From an uncultured Pirellulaceae bacterium (GTDB lineage Bacteria; Planctomycetota; Planctomycetia; Pirellulales; Pirellulaceae): 64,000 nucleotides of DNA. Where the stretch lies: positions 1 through 64,000 of the forward strand of contig CALDYR010000063.1 in the NCBI GenBank assembly GCA_937944405.1. The letters run 5' to 3'. Positions 44,982 through 54,306 of the stretch are shown piece by piece; the first letter of the stretch is position 1, and each line of letters starts with the position of its first letter. Made by a program: the position numbers and the translations under genes. The notes beneath the pieces are model-generated. The model saw only the letters and a list, made by a program, of their open reading frames with translations, was not told where the DNA came from and did not search any database.

Positions 44982-46618
44982 TATTCGGCCACTTCCGCAA
45001 CGGTAATCAAATTACCTTGAATTCTCACAACTTTTACGGGGGTTTGAGGATCAACAAAAGAACCATCGCTGATCACGTCGAAGGATCGCCCATTGAAAAC
45101 AGCGCGGCCCGAAGGACGCAGTAATGAAGACGCGACCCCACAATCCCCCACAGAAATCTCAGGGGCAACGGCGTTAAGTTTCTCTTGACCGCTTTCTGCG
45201 ATTTGGATCGATTGATCAACGTTGAGCACCAGCCGATTGAACAGCGGAAGACTGCCAAGACTTCTTGTAATGAAAAACGCAGCGACCAAAAAAACCAAAC
45301 CACTAATCGCAATCGTCAGTAGCGACACCAGCAACTGGTTCCAATCCCATACGGTCTGGGGAACGACAAAATCTTGGCTGGCTAAAACGACGCTAGCGAC
45401 TAACAACAGACCACCCACCAGCCCCGCGATCCCGAAACCTGGAATCACGAAAATCTCCATCACGATGAAGATCATTCCCGCTAAAAAAAAGATGACCTCC
45501 AACCACCCCGAAGTGCCGCCGGACATTCGGCTCCAGAAAAACAACGCCGCACACAGCGCCGACACCAACCCGCCGATGCCAATCCCGGGGGCCGTTAATT
45601 CAAAATACAATGCCACCAAACCAAACACCAACAACAGGCCCGTAATCAACGGATTGTTAAGCGCGTGGATAATCGTGTCGGTCGTGGTGTGTTTGAAAAC
45701 GACCACAACGCTGGTTGCACCGCCGTCGAACGAACCCAACACCTCGGCGCGGGTTTCCGCGAACCGTTGAGCGATACCTAGTTGTTTTGCGCGCTGCCCG
45801 CTGAGCGTCAAAAAACGCTCGGGCCCCGTTTCAGGCACCATCTGCCAAGGATCGTCGGGCTGATCGTCGGCATCCGCCCTAGCGCACGTGAATTCGTTTT
45901 CTCCGTCTTCGGTTTGCCGGAGGTACACAATCACGTCCTTGTCCACCATCGATTCAGCAAGATCCGTCGGCCTGCCTTTGGACTCCGCCAAATCACGCGC
46001 GTCGCGCGAAAGATAAGACTCGATCTTCGGTTCGATCAGTCTCCATGCAAACTGTTCGGCGTCAAAACCAATTTCGCCAATGTCACCGAATTTCGCATTG
46101 GGAGAAATCTGAATCTCGTCACAGCCCAAGGCCATCAGCGCCCCGCCGCTGATCGCTTCATTATTGATAAACACAACGGTGTAGGCCCAATCGCAGTCGC
46201 GAATCAATTTCGCCATCTTGAGACTTTCGGTCTTCAATCCACCGGGACTGTCGATTTCAATGATCAACACATCACAGCCAACGGACTTGGCCTGCCTGAA
46301 TCGACTGTTGAAGTACCGTGCGCGTTCGTAATTGATTTCGCCTTCGAATTCGATCACCACGACGTTATCTATTTTTGCCGGCCGCAATTGACGTGCGTCA
46401 GGGACTTTATGCACCTCAACCTCAGCCCAAGCGATTTGCCCGACCGCCATCACCACCAACCCGGCAATCGCGCTCACAACGATGGGCAAAACGATGGGCA
46501 AAACGATGGGCACAACGATGGGCAAAACGAGGTTTAAAACGCTGGCCATTGGGTGAAAGCAGGAACGCAAAACAGCCGCTGTGTCAGCGTGTTCAACGGT
46601 GATATCGCGAGCTAGCAT
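44981..46618 (-). CDS. nfeD: NfeD-family membrane protein with ClpP-like serine protease domain
   Basis: A 545-residue protein. After a hydrophobic start (about 26-60) comes a ClpP-class protease domain (about 75-290): VVVIEFEGEIN, IIEIDSPGG, NEAISGGALMALGCDEIQI with the catalytic Ser, and SPNAKFGDIGEI with a likely catalytic Lys. About five membrane segments (320-470) and a C-terminal NfeD OB-fold (about 485-545: GVASSLLRPSGRAVFNGRSFDVISDGS) follow. Long NfeD proteins usually pair with flotillin or stomatin and cut membrane proteins. No flotillin is here; the partner instead is the OleC-like ligase. The signal segment is a 12-bp repeat giving VLPIVLPIVVPIVLPI-like sequence. Confidence 0.85.
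   Translation of the reverse strand: MLARDITVEHADTAAVLRSCFHPMASVLNLVLPIVVPIVLPIVLPIVVSAIAGLVVMAVGQIAWAEVEVHKVPDARQLRPAKIDNVVVIEFEGEINYERARYFNSRFRQAKSVGCDVLIIEIDSPGGLKTESLKMAKLIRDCDWAYTVVFINNEAISGGALMALGCDEIQISPNAKFGDIGEIGFDAEQFAWRLIEPKIESYLSRDARDLAESKGRPTDLAESMVDKDVIVYLRQTEDGENEFTCARADADDQPDDPWQMVPETGPERFLTLSGQRAKQLGIAQRFAETRAEVLGSFDGGATSVVVVFKHTTTDTIIHALNNPLITGLLLVFGLVALYFELTAPGIGIGGLVSALCAALFFWSRMSGGTSGWLEVIFFLAGMIFIVMEIFVIPGFGIAGLVGGLLLVASVVLASQDFVVPQTVWDWNQLLVSLLTIAISGLVFLVAAFFITRSLGSLPLFNRLVLNVDQSIQIAESGQEKLNAVAPEISVGDCGVASSLLRPSGRAVFNGRSFDVISDGSFVDPQTPVKVVRIQGNLITVAEVAE
46479..46526. repeat. 12-bp minisatellite (4 copies) in the nfeD-like signal segment
   Basis: ACGATGGGCAAA is repeated at 46479, 46491, 46503 (with one change, ACGATGGGCACA) and 46515. 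On the coding strand it gives repeated LPIV units in the first hydrophobic segment. Copy-number change would lengthen that segment by four residues without a frameshift. Confidence 0.9.
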
Positions 46619-46858
46619 GGGTGGCTTTGAAGATTAAGGTTTCGGCGGTTCGGCAATTCCATTCTAATCCTTGAGCGAATTCTTCGAAAAGGCTCAAACC
46701 ATTTTTTAACACTGTTTGACCCGCAAAAAACGTTAACCGCGCACCGCTGGGCCAAGGATCGGCAGAGCGTGACGCCGGCGAACTAAATTATTTTTGTTCT
46801 ACGAAGACACGCAAAAATTAGAAACTCTTGTTGTTGCCCAATCCATGGAGGGAAGGGG

Positions 46859-48595
46859 ATGCGGAATTTTTATGCTGTGTTTGAATCAGCGCTGTGGCCA
46901 AAATCATTAACGGTATTGGTTTTAGCTGCATTTTTTCTTGTCATCTCAATCGCTGAATTTGCTTTTGGGCAATCGTCCAGCAACGACACCCATCTGTATT
47001 TCTTCACCAGCCAAGGGTGCGCTCCGTGTGAGATGGTCAAACCCGCGTTGGCAGAATTGGACAGCGCCGGTTACCCGGTAACCACCGTCGATATTCGCCA
47101 GCGCCCCGATTGGGCCGACCACTTCGGCGTCGACAGAACCCCGACCGTGATTATGGTGCGCGACCGAAAAATCATCGGACGGCACGCCGGTGTGATCGGC
47201 TACCGCGACCTGTTGCAGTGGTTCTCGTCGGCCGGTTACGTTCCCCAACCAAACGCCAATAGAATCGGGCCTGACCAAAACAATGGCAATTCCACCGATA
47301 GTTCCGCGTTTAATTCCACCGGCACCAAAGTGGTCATTAACGAAACACGACCATCAAATTTAGACACCCCACAATCAAGTTCGACGCAACCCAACGCCGC
47401 CCGTCGAAGCCTCCCACTGCCGAATTCCAAGGCAACATTGGACTCGCCTAAGTCGCCAACCACGTTCACATCCTCGACCATGCACCACGGGACTTCTACA
47501 CCGGCCAACAGTTTCGAACAAACCGCGCTGGCGGCAACGGTGAAGATCAAAGTCGAAGACGAAACCGGAATTTCTTACGCCACCGGAACCGTTATTCACA
47601 CTCATGAGAACGAAAGTTTAGTGGTCACTTGCGGGCACGTTTTTCGCGACTCGCAAGGCGCGGGAGAGATTTCTGGAGAGTACGGTTTTTCCAGCCAGAG
47701 CACCTCAGTGGCTCAGGGAGAACTTATTTTCTATGACGCCGACGCTCGTGATATCGCGCTGTTGGTGCTCAAAACAAACGGAGATTCTCTACCCACCGTC
47801 AAAGTCGCCTCCAAACGTGCAACGATCGAAAAAGGCACCGACGCGTTCTCCATCGGATGCGACCACGGACAGCCACCAACCATCCGCCATACTCGAATTA
47901 AAAATCGAGCCTCCTACGATGGGGCGATCAAATACGACATTTACGGTCGCCCCGTTGACGGGCGCAGCGGCGGCGGTTTGTTCACCGACGACGGGCAGTT
48001 GATCGGGGTCTGCAACGCCGCTGTAGTCGATGTCGACGAAGGGATTTACACCGCCTTAGACACAATACACTGGCAACTTGCACACGCCCATTTGGACCAC
48101 TTGTTCCAGCCCGACTTCAATTCGCCGGCATCCAACTCATTTGCGTCGGATGCGTCCGAGTCAGATTCAAACGATTTCGGTTCACCACCCCGCCCAGCTC
48201 ATTCAGACATCGCCCAAGCCTCTCCAGCAGCAGCACCTGCTCAATCGGCGGATTGGCGAACAGCACCATCAGGGCGTCCAACGCCACAATTCCCTCGTTC
48301 AGTGGATCGCCCCCAAGGCAATTCGTCTCTGGTTTCTTTACGGTCCGATGCACCGTCAAATGCTAACTCCATCGATGGCAACAGCGAAGTCTTAATCATT
48401 GTTCGGTCCAAGGATGACTCAGGGATGGCCAAAACCATTACACTCCCCAATCCCAGTCATCGTTTGATTGACTACCTCCAGAACATGCCGCCGGTGAAAA
48501 GCACGGTTCGCCAAATCGACGCCGCAAAATATCACCAACCCAAAACCACAAACGCTGAATTTCGTCGGCGCGTACAGCGCGGAATGCTGCGTTGA
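46859..48595 (+). CDS. Thioredoxin-trypsin fusion, exported
   Basis: A 578-residue protein. A signal peptide (about 14-38) is followed by a thioredoxin-like domain (about 43-130) with GCAPC (Cys54, Cys57) and the cis-Pro of RTPTVIMVRD. A low-complexity linker rich in Ser/Thr/Asn (about 135-225) leads to a trypsin-like protease domain (about 228-400). Its triad is His260 (TCGHVF), Asp298 (ARDIALL) and Ser370 (GRSGGGLF). The C-terminal 180 residues are Pro/Ser-rich and end with a small folded-looking piece (VLIIVRSKDDSGMAKTI). The ribosome site GGAGGG before the ATG is strong. A thiol-controlled protease or a folding-and-cleavage factor is possible; I know no characterised example. Confidence 0.85.
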   Translation: MRNFYAVFESALWPKSLTVLVLAAFFLVISIAEFAFGQSSSNDTHLYFFTSQGCAPCEMVKPALAELDSAGYPVTTVDIRQRPDWADHFGVDRTPTVIMVRDRKIIGRHAGVIGYRDLLQWFSSAGYVPQPNANRIGPDQNNGNSTDSSAFNSTGTKVVINETRPSNLDTPQSSSTQPNAARRSLPLPNSKATLDSPKSPTTFTSSTMHHGTSTPANSFEQTALAATVKIKVEDETGISYATGTVIHTHENESLVVTCGHVFRDSQGAGEISGEYGFSSQSTSVAQGELIFYDADARDIALLVLKTNGDSLPTVKVASKRATIEKGTDAFSIGCDHGQPPTIRHTRIKNRASYDGAIKYDIYGRPVDGRSGGGLFTDDGQLIGVCNAAVVDVDEGIYTALDTIHWQLAHAHLDHLFQPDFNSPASNSFASDASESDSNDFGSPPRPAHSDIAQASPAAAPAQSADWRTAPSGRPTPQFPRSVDRPQGNSSLVSLRSDAPSNANSIDGNSEVLIIVRSKDDSGMAKTITLPNPSHRLIDYLQNMPPVKSTVRQIDAAKYHQPKTTNAEFRRRVQRGMLR

Positions 48596-48622
48596 CCCAG
48601 AGGAACGTTGACCGACGCTTAA

Positions 48623-48644
48623 ATTAACCAACGATTAACCAACG
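48623..48644. repeat. 11-bp tandem duplication past the protease stop codon
   Basis: ATTAACCAACG occurs twice in a row (48623-48633 and 48634-48644), 27 bases beyond the stop codon. The rest of the 210-base gap up to 48805 holds nothing I recognise. Confidence 0.85.
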
Positions 48645-48805
48645 CGAAGAAACGACGGAGTTGGCAATTACTTATCCCGCACAAACTCCTTTTAACGCGT
48701 CCATTTGAACAAACAGCAGTTCGCGAGTATTAACCTCTAACCGCTAGGAGATTCACAAGATTTCGGAGCCGTCACAAGAAATTCGAAGTCGCGCGACTCC
48801 CCCGT

Positions 48806-51800
48806 CTAACTGACGACTGATTCGAGCGTTCTGGCAACGTTGACATCCTTGATCTCCGCCCAAGCTGCCGCTAACGCGCCGACCGAATGACGAATTTGTT
48901 CTTCCGAATGAGCTGCAGTCATAAAGATTCGCACGCGCGTTTCTTTTTCCGCAACCGCAGGATACAAAATCGGCTGCGCGTTGATTCCGTTGTTGTACAG
49001 CGCCTCTGAAAGCTTCAGCGCGCGGATCGAATCACCGGTGATGATCGGAATGATCGGCGTCCCCTGTGCCATCCCGGTATCCAACCCGGCCTCCTTGGCC
49101 AGCTTCAGGAATAATTGAGAATTATACTGCAGCTTCTTCACCAGTTCGGGCGATTTGTTGAGCACGCGTAACGAACCGAGCGCCGCACCCACGTTCGCCG
49201 GCGGCATCCCGGCGGCGAACACGTAACCGGGCGTCGTGTACCGCAAGTAATTGATCAATTCGCGCTTACCGGCAATGAACCCGCCGCAGCTCCCAAACGA
49301 TTTGCTCAACGTGCCCATCCAACACTCAACGTCGTCTCGATCGACGTCGAACATTTCAGCAACGCCTCGGCCCGTTTCGCCCAAGGTTCCAATCGAGTGT
49401 GCTTCATCGACAAACATCCAACACTTGAACCGCTTTTTAAGCTCTACGAACTTAGGCAAATTTGGGTAGTCGCCGTCCATACTGTACAGCCCTTCTAGGG
49501 CGATCAGCACGCGCCGGTAGTCCTCCCGAATGTCTTTGAGAATATCGTACAGGTCTTTCCAGCTGTTATGTTCAAAGGGACGCCGCCGAGCTCCTGAAAG
49601 TTCGGCGCCTTGAATGATACTGTTGTGGGCGAAACTGTCGTGAACGATCAAATCGCCCGGGCCAACCAGGTGCCCGATGACTGATTCGTTGCACGCATGA
49701 CCACCGGGAAACGTGATCACGTCGTCGACCCCTAAAAACGTGGCCAGTTCGTTTTCCAGTTCTTTGTGGATCGTTTTTTCGCCCGACACAATGCGACTGG
49801 CGGAGACCGAAGTCCCAAAATTACTGATCGCGTCGATCGCGCTGGCGTTAACATCAGGATGCCCAGAAAGCCCCAAATAGTTGTAGCTGGCGAAAGAAAT
49901 GAGTTCGCACCCATTGATCTTCGTCGTGTCGCTGATGCGTCCTTCGTGGACACTGAAAAAAGGATTGCGGATCCCAGTCGATTCAATTTTCTCTTGAAGC
50001 GAATGCAAGCGCAGGTATTCGGGCATTTTCTCCAAACGGTAATACGATTCGGGAATCGGGCCTTCAATGCGCGAACGCCGCCGCGAACCGTCGCCGACCA
50101 GTTCGCCGACCAATTCGGTCCCGATGTGCTCTTGAATCGCTTCGGCAACTTCGCGCACCGTTTCAACGTCCTGCAAAACGTCTTCAGGCAATCGGCCACC
50201 GAACATCTCCTCAAGGGTATGAGCGATATCTAACCGCTCCATCGAATCTAATCCCAGATGCACGATGTTGCTGTCGACTTTTAAATCTTTGGCGCGGCTT
50301 TCGCCGATGCGTCTGACCACCGTCAACACCGCATTGAGCACCGTTGGATTGATTCCGTGTTCATTCGAACCGGCTCCATTAGCGATGGCTTCGGAGGCCA
50401 GATCGACGGACCGTTTCTCATCCTTGGCTGCTGTTTCCTTCCAGGAAACCCATTCGGCGATGACCAGCAATTCGCCATCATTAAACGCATTTTTGCAGGC
50501 GTGACGTTGGACTTTTCCGCTGGACGTTTTCGGAACACTATGAGCACGCACCAACACGATCGCATCCGGCGGCAGGTCATGTTCAGAAGTGACCGCGGCG
50601 CGGATTGCGTCGATCACAACGTCAAACTCTCGACTCTTGCGTCCCCGTTCGACTTCGCAAACCACGACCAAGTGCTCTCGGTCCCAGCGATTGACCGCAA
50701 ACGCGGCCGCTCCGCCCGAACGCGTCCATTGATGGCATTGTTCGACCGTCGTTTCGATGTCTTGCGGGTAACGGTTGACGCCCCGCACAATGATCATATC
50801 CTTCAAACGCCCAGTGACGAATAGCTCGCCGTCGTGCATGAAACCCAAATCGCCAGATCGCACATAGTGTTTGCCGTCGTCGGGATTGATGTGGGCGCGG
50901 AAGGTAGCCGACGTTTCTTCGGGACGATTCCAATATCCCATTCCGCTGCTGGGACTGTTGATCAGAATTTCGCCGATCTTATTGTCCTGAAGCGGTTTGA
51001 GCGTTTCTGGATTAACGATCACAACTTCTTCACCACGGCAAATTTGCCCGCAACCGACTAAAGGTTTGGCATCATCATCGTTTTCATCGCAAGGCACAAC
51101 GCGATGTTGCACCAATTCGTTTTTGTCGAATGACTGAATGATCGGTTTGACGCTGGGGTCGCCACCGGTGACCAACAGCGTCGTTTCGGCCATCCCGTAA
51201 CACGGATAAAACGCCTCTTTCTTGAAACCATATTCGGCGAATTTTTGGCTGAATAGATCCATGACGTCCGACCGTACCGGTTCAGCACCATTGAAGGCAA
51301 CTTTCCACGACGTGAGATCGAGCCCTTCACATTGAGCGGGTTCAATTTTCGTCGCGCACCAAGCGTAAGCAAAATTAGGGCCGCCCGTGACTTCCACTCG
51401 ATATTTCGAAATCCCCCGAAGCCAACGAATCGGATAGGTCAAAAAGGAAACCGGTGACATCAGATTTTGAGTCACTCCGCAGAAGGCAGGATTCAAAATC
51501 CCTCCGACCAACCCCATGTCATGGTACGCCGGGAGCCACGAACACGCCGTCGACGTGTTGTTGACTTCGAACGCTTCGGTAATCATCCGGCAGTTGGCCA
51601 TCAGATTGGCGTGTGTCAGCATGACTCCTTTGGGGGATCCTGTGGAACCCGAGGTGTATTGCACCAACCCCAAATCCGATCCGGCGATCGTTGGCGGCAC
51701 CCAATCGTTGGCCAGAACTTTTGGAATGTCTTCAGTGGCGACCCAAGGGATTCGCCGCAGGTCCGGGGCGTCTTCTAACTTCCCCGCCGTTTTCGACGCC

Positions 51801-52189
51801 ACCGCTTCGACGCTCAACGCCACAGACGCCTGGCAATTTTCCGAAATGGAATTGATGCGCCCCATGTTTCGGTTGCGGCGCGGCGGATACGCCGGCACTG
51901 GAATGACGCCAGCGTAATGACAGCCAAAGAAGGCGCGGATGAAATCCAATCCCGGCGGGTAAAGCATCAACGCGCGCTGGCCGGCAAAGCCCATTGCGAC
52001 CAATCGCGCAGCAATCGCACGGGCTTGAGTGTCAAGCTCGGCGAACGTCACAATGTCAGTTTCTTCATCGCCTTCGAGATATCGAAACGCGACAGTGTCC
52101 GGGGTAGCAACGGCCCAGTATCGGATGCGTTCAACGAAGTTCGTATCCGGTGGCGAAAATGGAGCCAGTAGGCTTTGTGTATCTCTCAC
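48806..52189 (-). CDS. Single-chain fatty acyl-AMP ligase + acyl carrier + alpha-oxoamine synthase
   Basis: A 1127-residue enzyme with three modules. Residues 1-590 are a fatty acyl-AMP ligase: YTSGSTGSPKGVMLTHANL, AYPPRRNRNMGRI and SYPCYGMAETTLL-type segments, RSGDLGFMHDGELFVTGRLKD. Residues 610-690 form an acyl carrier domain with HLGLDSMERLD, whose Ser649 would carry phosphopantetheine. Residues 730-1127 are a PLP-dependent alpha-oxoamine synthase like 8-amino-7-oxononanoate synthase or serine palmitoyltransferase: SYNYLGLSGHPDV, VDEAHSIGTLGETGRGVAE and TLSKSFGSCGGF with Lys963. It can load a fatty acid and condense it with an amino acid by decarboxylation, giving a sphingoid-like ketone. 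The start is GTG, with GGAG about 12 bases before. Confidence 0.92.
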   Translation of the reverse strand: MRDTQSLLAPFSPPDTNFVERIRYWAVATPDTVAFRYLEGDEETDIVTFAELDTQARAIAARLVAMGFAGQRALMLYPPGLDFIRAFFGCHYAGVIPVPAYPPRRNRNMGRINSISENCQASVALSVEAVASKTAGKLEDAPDLRRIPWVATEDIPKVLANDWVPPTIAGSDLGLVQYTSGSTGSPKGVMLTHANLMANCRMITEAFEVNNTSTACSWLPAYHDMGLVGGILNPAFCGVTQNLMSPVSFLTYPIRWLRGISKYRVEVTGGPNFAYAWCATKIEPAQCEGLDLTSWKVAFNGAEPVRSDVMDLFSQKFAEYGFKKEAFYPCYGMAETTLLVTGGDPSVKPIIQSFDKNELVQHRVVPCDENDDDAKPLVGCGQICRGEEVVIVNPETLKPLQDNKIGEILINSPSSGMGYWNRPEETSATFRAHINPDDGKHYVRSGDLGFMHDGELFVTGRLKDMIIVRGVNRYPQDIETTVEQCHQWTRSGGAAAFAVNRWDREHLVVVCEVERGRKSREFDVVIDAIRAAVTSEHDLPPDAIVLVRAHSVPKTSSGKVQRHACKNAFNDGELLVIAEWVSWKETAAKDEKRSVDLASEAIANGAGSNEHGINPTVLNAVLTVVRRIGESRAKDLKVDSNIVHLGLDSMERLDIAHTLEEMFGGRLPEDVLQDVETVREVAEAIQEHIGTELVGELVGDGSRRRSRIEGPIPESYYRLEKMPEYLRLHSLQEKIESTGIRNPFFSVHEGRISDTTKINGCELISFASYNYLGLSGHPDVNASAIDAISNFGTSVSASRIVSGEKTIHKELENELATFLGVDDVITFPGGHACNESVIGHLVGPGDLIVHDSFAHNSIIQGAELSGARRRPFEHNSWKDLYDILKDIREDYRRVLIALEGLYSMDGDYPNLPKFVELKKRFKCWMFVDEAHSIGTLGETGRGVAEMFDVDRDDVECWMGTLSKSFGSCGGFIAGKRELINYLRYTTPGYVFAAGMPPANVGAALGSLRVLNKSPELVKKLQYNSQLFLKLAKEAGLDTGMAQGTPIIPIITGDSIRALKLSEALYNNGINAQPILYPAVAEKETRVRIFMTAAHSEEQIRHSVGALAAAWAEIKDVNVARTLESVVS

Positions 52190-53116
52190 TTAATTTAGTT
52201 CTCCAGCATCGTGATTGTGAAGATGCGATTTGCAGATGGCATGACTTCGCAGAAGGCCAAAATGCGGAGCTGCAATGTTGATTTTCGACGACACCCCACT
52301 CGCACGTTGAACCCGAGTTAGTAATCGCTGTAACCACAACTGTTGGTAAAGGTTAGTATAAACGTAACGTGCCTGCGTTAAATTGGCCACCGCCGTCAAA
52401 AACGCGATAAATCGTCCCGATTTGCTGCTCTCCTGCTCTCTTCGCCGATCACCGGCGGTCCTTCAGCCAATCATCGGCCGCCCCCTCCAAGACGTAAATT
52501 GGTAATCAAACTTACCGAATCGAACCGTTTGCCCCAATTTAGCCGGCCTTGTCCGAAAAAAGCATCGTAAAACTGGCTCCAACTGCGGTCGTCAGACTAA
52601 AATGATCGGAGGTCACGGTTACCAATTCAGGGCGAACAATTCAGTCGTGATTCATTCGGTTGAGAGAAAGCCGCGGTTTGCTGTGACCGGCCCGAATGCC
52701 GGAGAATCCAACCACTCAAAATTGAAACTTGATAAACCGCGAACGTTACATGGTTAAGCGTTATTTGGACACACCCAATCGATGGGGAATGTCCAAGCGC
52801 TGTGGAGTGTCCAAGCGCTGTGGACTGTCCAAACGCGTTCAAAATCGCGCACACTTTTGATCAGATGGACATTTGCGGGACGGGCCCTGAGGAAATTGCC
52901 TGTTATTCCGATGGTTATCACCAAATAATCGACAATTGAAATTTGACTTTTAACGATCCGATACCATCCTTGGGAGTAACATCGCGCGAAGCTAGTACGT
53001 TTAGTGAGTTATTCACAGAACAAGGCAAATTAGCTTCATGGTCTCGATACTTCCCCCCGACACTTCCCACCTAAAAATCCTAATTTTCTGCGGTTCAACA
53101 CAGGAATGCGAACATC
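52190..53116. other. Long intergenic region with minisatellite
   Basis: These 927 bases hold no gene I can support. A 75-codon minus-strand frame at 52627-52854 is low complexity and includes the repeat at 52791-52837, so I leave it out. Promoters for the leftward acyl-ligase gene and the rightward small protein gene should be here. I found no tRNA or obvious hairpin terminator. Confidence 0.5.
52791..52837. repeat. 18-bp minisatellite (2.6 copies)
   Basis: GTCCAAGCGCTGTGGAGT (52791-52808), GTCCAAGCGCTGTGGACT (52809-52826) and GTCCAAACGCG (52827-52837) run in tandem. This one is not near a stop codon. Confidence 0.85.
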
Positions 53117-53311
53117 ATGTCGCAAGACGTTTTAACACAAACACAAAACGATACAGTCAAGCACTGTCGCAGTTGCTTTCGAAAAGACATCCACAAACCG
53201 GCTCATTTTTCCCCCTTCGTATTCGGATTTTTGACGATCGCGACACTCGGCATGTTTCTCGTCTTCCGTCCCCTGCGCTGCGTTTGCTGTGGCACGATGC
53301 GGGTGCTTTAA
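53117..53311 (+). CDS. Small zinc-ribbon-like membrane protein
   Basis: A 64-residue protein with two CxxC-type pairs, HCRSC near the start and CVCCG near the end. They are separated by one hydrophobic segment (FVFGFLTIATLGMFLVF). This is like short zinc-ribbon/membrane proteins annotated as hypothetical. An AGGA lies about 12 bases before the ATG. A longer frame in another phase (53038-53361) covers the same DNA but lacks this ordered look. I do not know its function; zinc binding is inferred from the Cys pattern. Confidence 0.55.
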   Translation: MSQDVLTQTQNDTVKHCRSCFRKDIHKPAHFSPFVFGFLTIATLGMFLVFRPLRCVCCGTMRVL

Positions 53312-53503
53312 TTCGTTTGTCCGCCACCGTTTTGCGAATTTCAGTTTCTCCTCTATCTTGAAAAACGCCCCGACTCAAAAGTTAGCTCAAACGCGATCGA
53401 AATCTGCAGCGCACGCCGCGCTCCCGGGCAAATCACAAACCGTGACTCTGTTGAAGGCTCAGGCATCGGCAGCTTAGGGCATAGGCAGCGCAGAGCATCG
53501 CAT

Positions 53504-53544
53504 TCAGCGCGTGCATTGTTTCAGCGCGTGCATTGTTTCAGCGC
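53504..53544. repeat. 17-bp tandem repeat spanning the isomerase stop codon
   Basis: TCAGCGCGTGCATTGTT lies at 53504-53520 and 53521-53537, plus seven bases of a third copy. On the minus strand each copy contains the TGA that ends the gene. Confidence 0.9.
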
Positions 53545-54306
53545 TTGGGCGAGTGCATCGATGGGATTTTTTGATTTCGGCACAAACTCCTGAGCCACAT
53601 AGCCTTGGTATCCCGTTTCAAGGATCGCGTCCATGATCGCCGGGTAGTAGAGCTCTTGACTGTGATCTATCTCGTTTCGCCCTGGGCATCCGCCGGTATG
53701 GTAGTGGCTGATGTACTCATGGCGACGACGAATCGTGGCAATGATGTCTCCTTCCATGATCTGCATGTGGTAGATGTCATACAGCAGCTTAAAACGGTCC
53801 GAACCAACCCTGTCGCACAGCTCGACTCCCCAATCGGTTCGGTCACACATATAGTCCGGGTGGTCGACGCGGCTGTTTAACAGTTCCATCGTCAACGTCA
53901 TGTCCAGCTCTTCAAGCACCGGCAGTAGTTGAGCGATTCCCGAGGCGCAATTTTCAAGGCCCTCGGCATCGCTCATGCCGTCTCGATTGCCGGAAAAGCA
54001 AATCACGTTATTGGCGCCGGCGGCTTTGGCGGACCGCAAATAGCAGTCGTATACTTCCAGTAGCGTTTCGTGATGTTGGACACGATTAAACGCGGATTCG
54101 ATGCAACCCACGACCTTGCCATCGGCCAATGTCGCCACAGGAAAAGTCGTCATGGGGCAAACTAAATCGAATTCAGCCGCGACCAAAATCTGTTCAGGCG
54201 TCAGCAAATCAACCGCATCAAGCCCGATCGATTTTCCTTGTCCACAAAAGTCTTCGATGGAAAAACTCTCGTAACACCAATAACACGCGGAGTGTTTAAT
54301 TCTCAC
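53521..54306 (-). CDS. hyi: Hydroxypyruvate isomerase-like TIM barrel protein
   Basis: A 261-residue sugar-phosphate isomerase/epimerase of the Hyi type. The start is the GTG at 54306 (VRIKHSACYWC), set by AGGAGG nine bases upstream; the farther ATG would add a lysine-rich stretch read from an A/T-rich repeat. Family segments are MELLNSRVDHPDYMCDRTDWG, LLYDIYHMQIMEGD, YISHYHTGGCPGRNEIDHSQEL and YVAQEFVP, which hold the metal ligands (Glu, Asp, His, Glu). The probable reaction is interconversion of hydroxypyruvate and tartronate semialdehyde, though relatives act on other ketoses. It overlaps the upstream gene by 11 bases. Confidence 0.85.
   Translation of the reverse strand: MRIKHSACYWCYESFSIEDFCGQGKSIGLDAVDLLTPEQILVAAEFDLVCPMTTFPVATLADGKVVGCIESAFNRVQHHETLLEVYDCYLRSAKAAGANNVICFSGNRDGMSDAEGLENCASGIAQLLPVLEELDMTLTMELLNSRVDHPDYMCDRTDWGVELCDRVGSDRFKLLYDIYHMQIMEGDIIATIRRRHEYISHYHTGGCPGRNEIDHSQELYYPAIMDAILETGYQGYVAQEFVPKSKNPIDALAQALKQCTR

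Noticed and set aside
45782-46537. 251-codon plus-strand open frame
   Set aside because: It is antisense to the NfeD-like protease domain, which carries clear motifs.
52627-52854. 75-codon minus-strand frame with TALGHS repeats
   Set aside because: It is a translation of the 18-bp minisatellite with no signal, fold or ribosome site.
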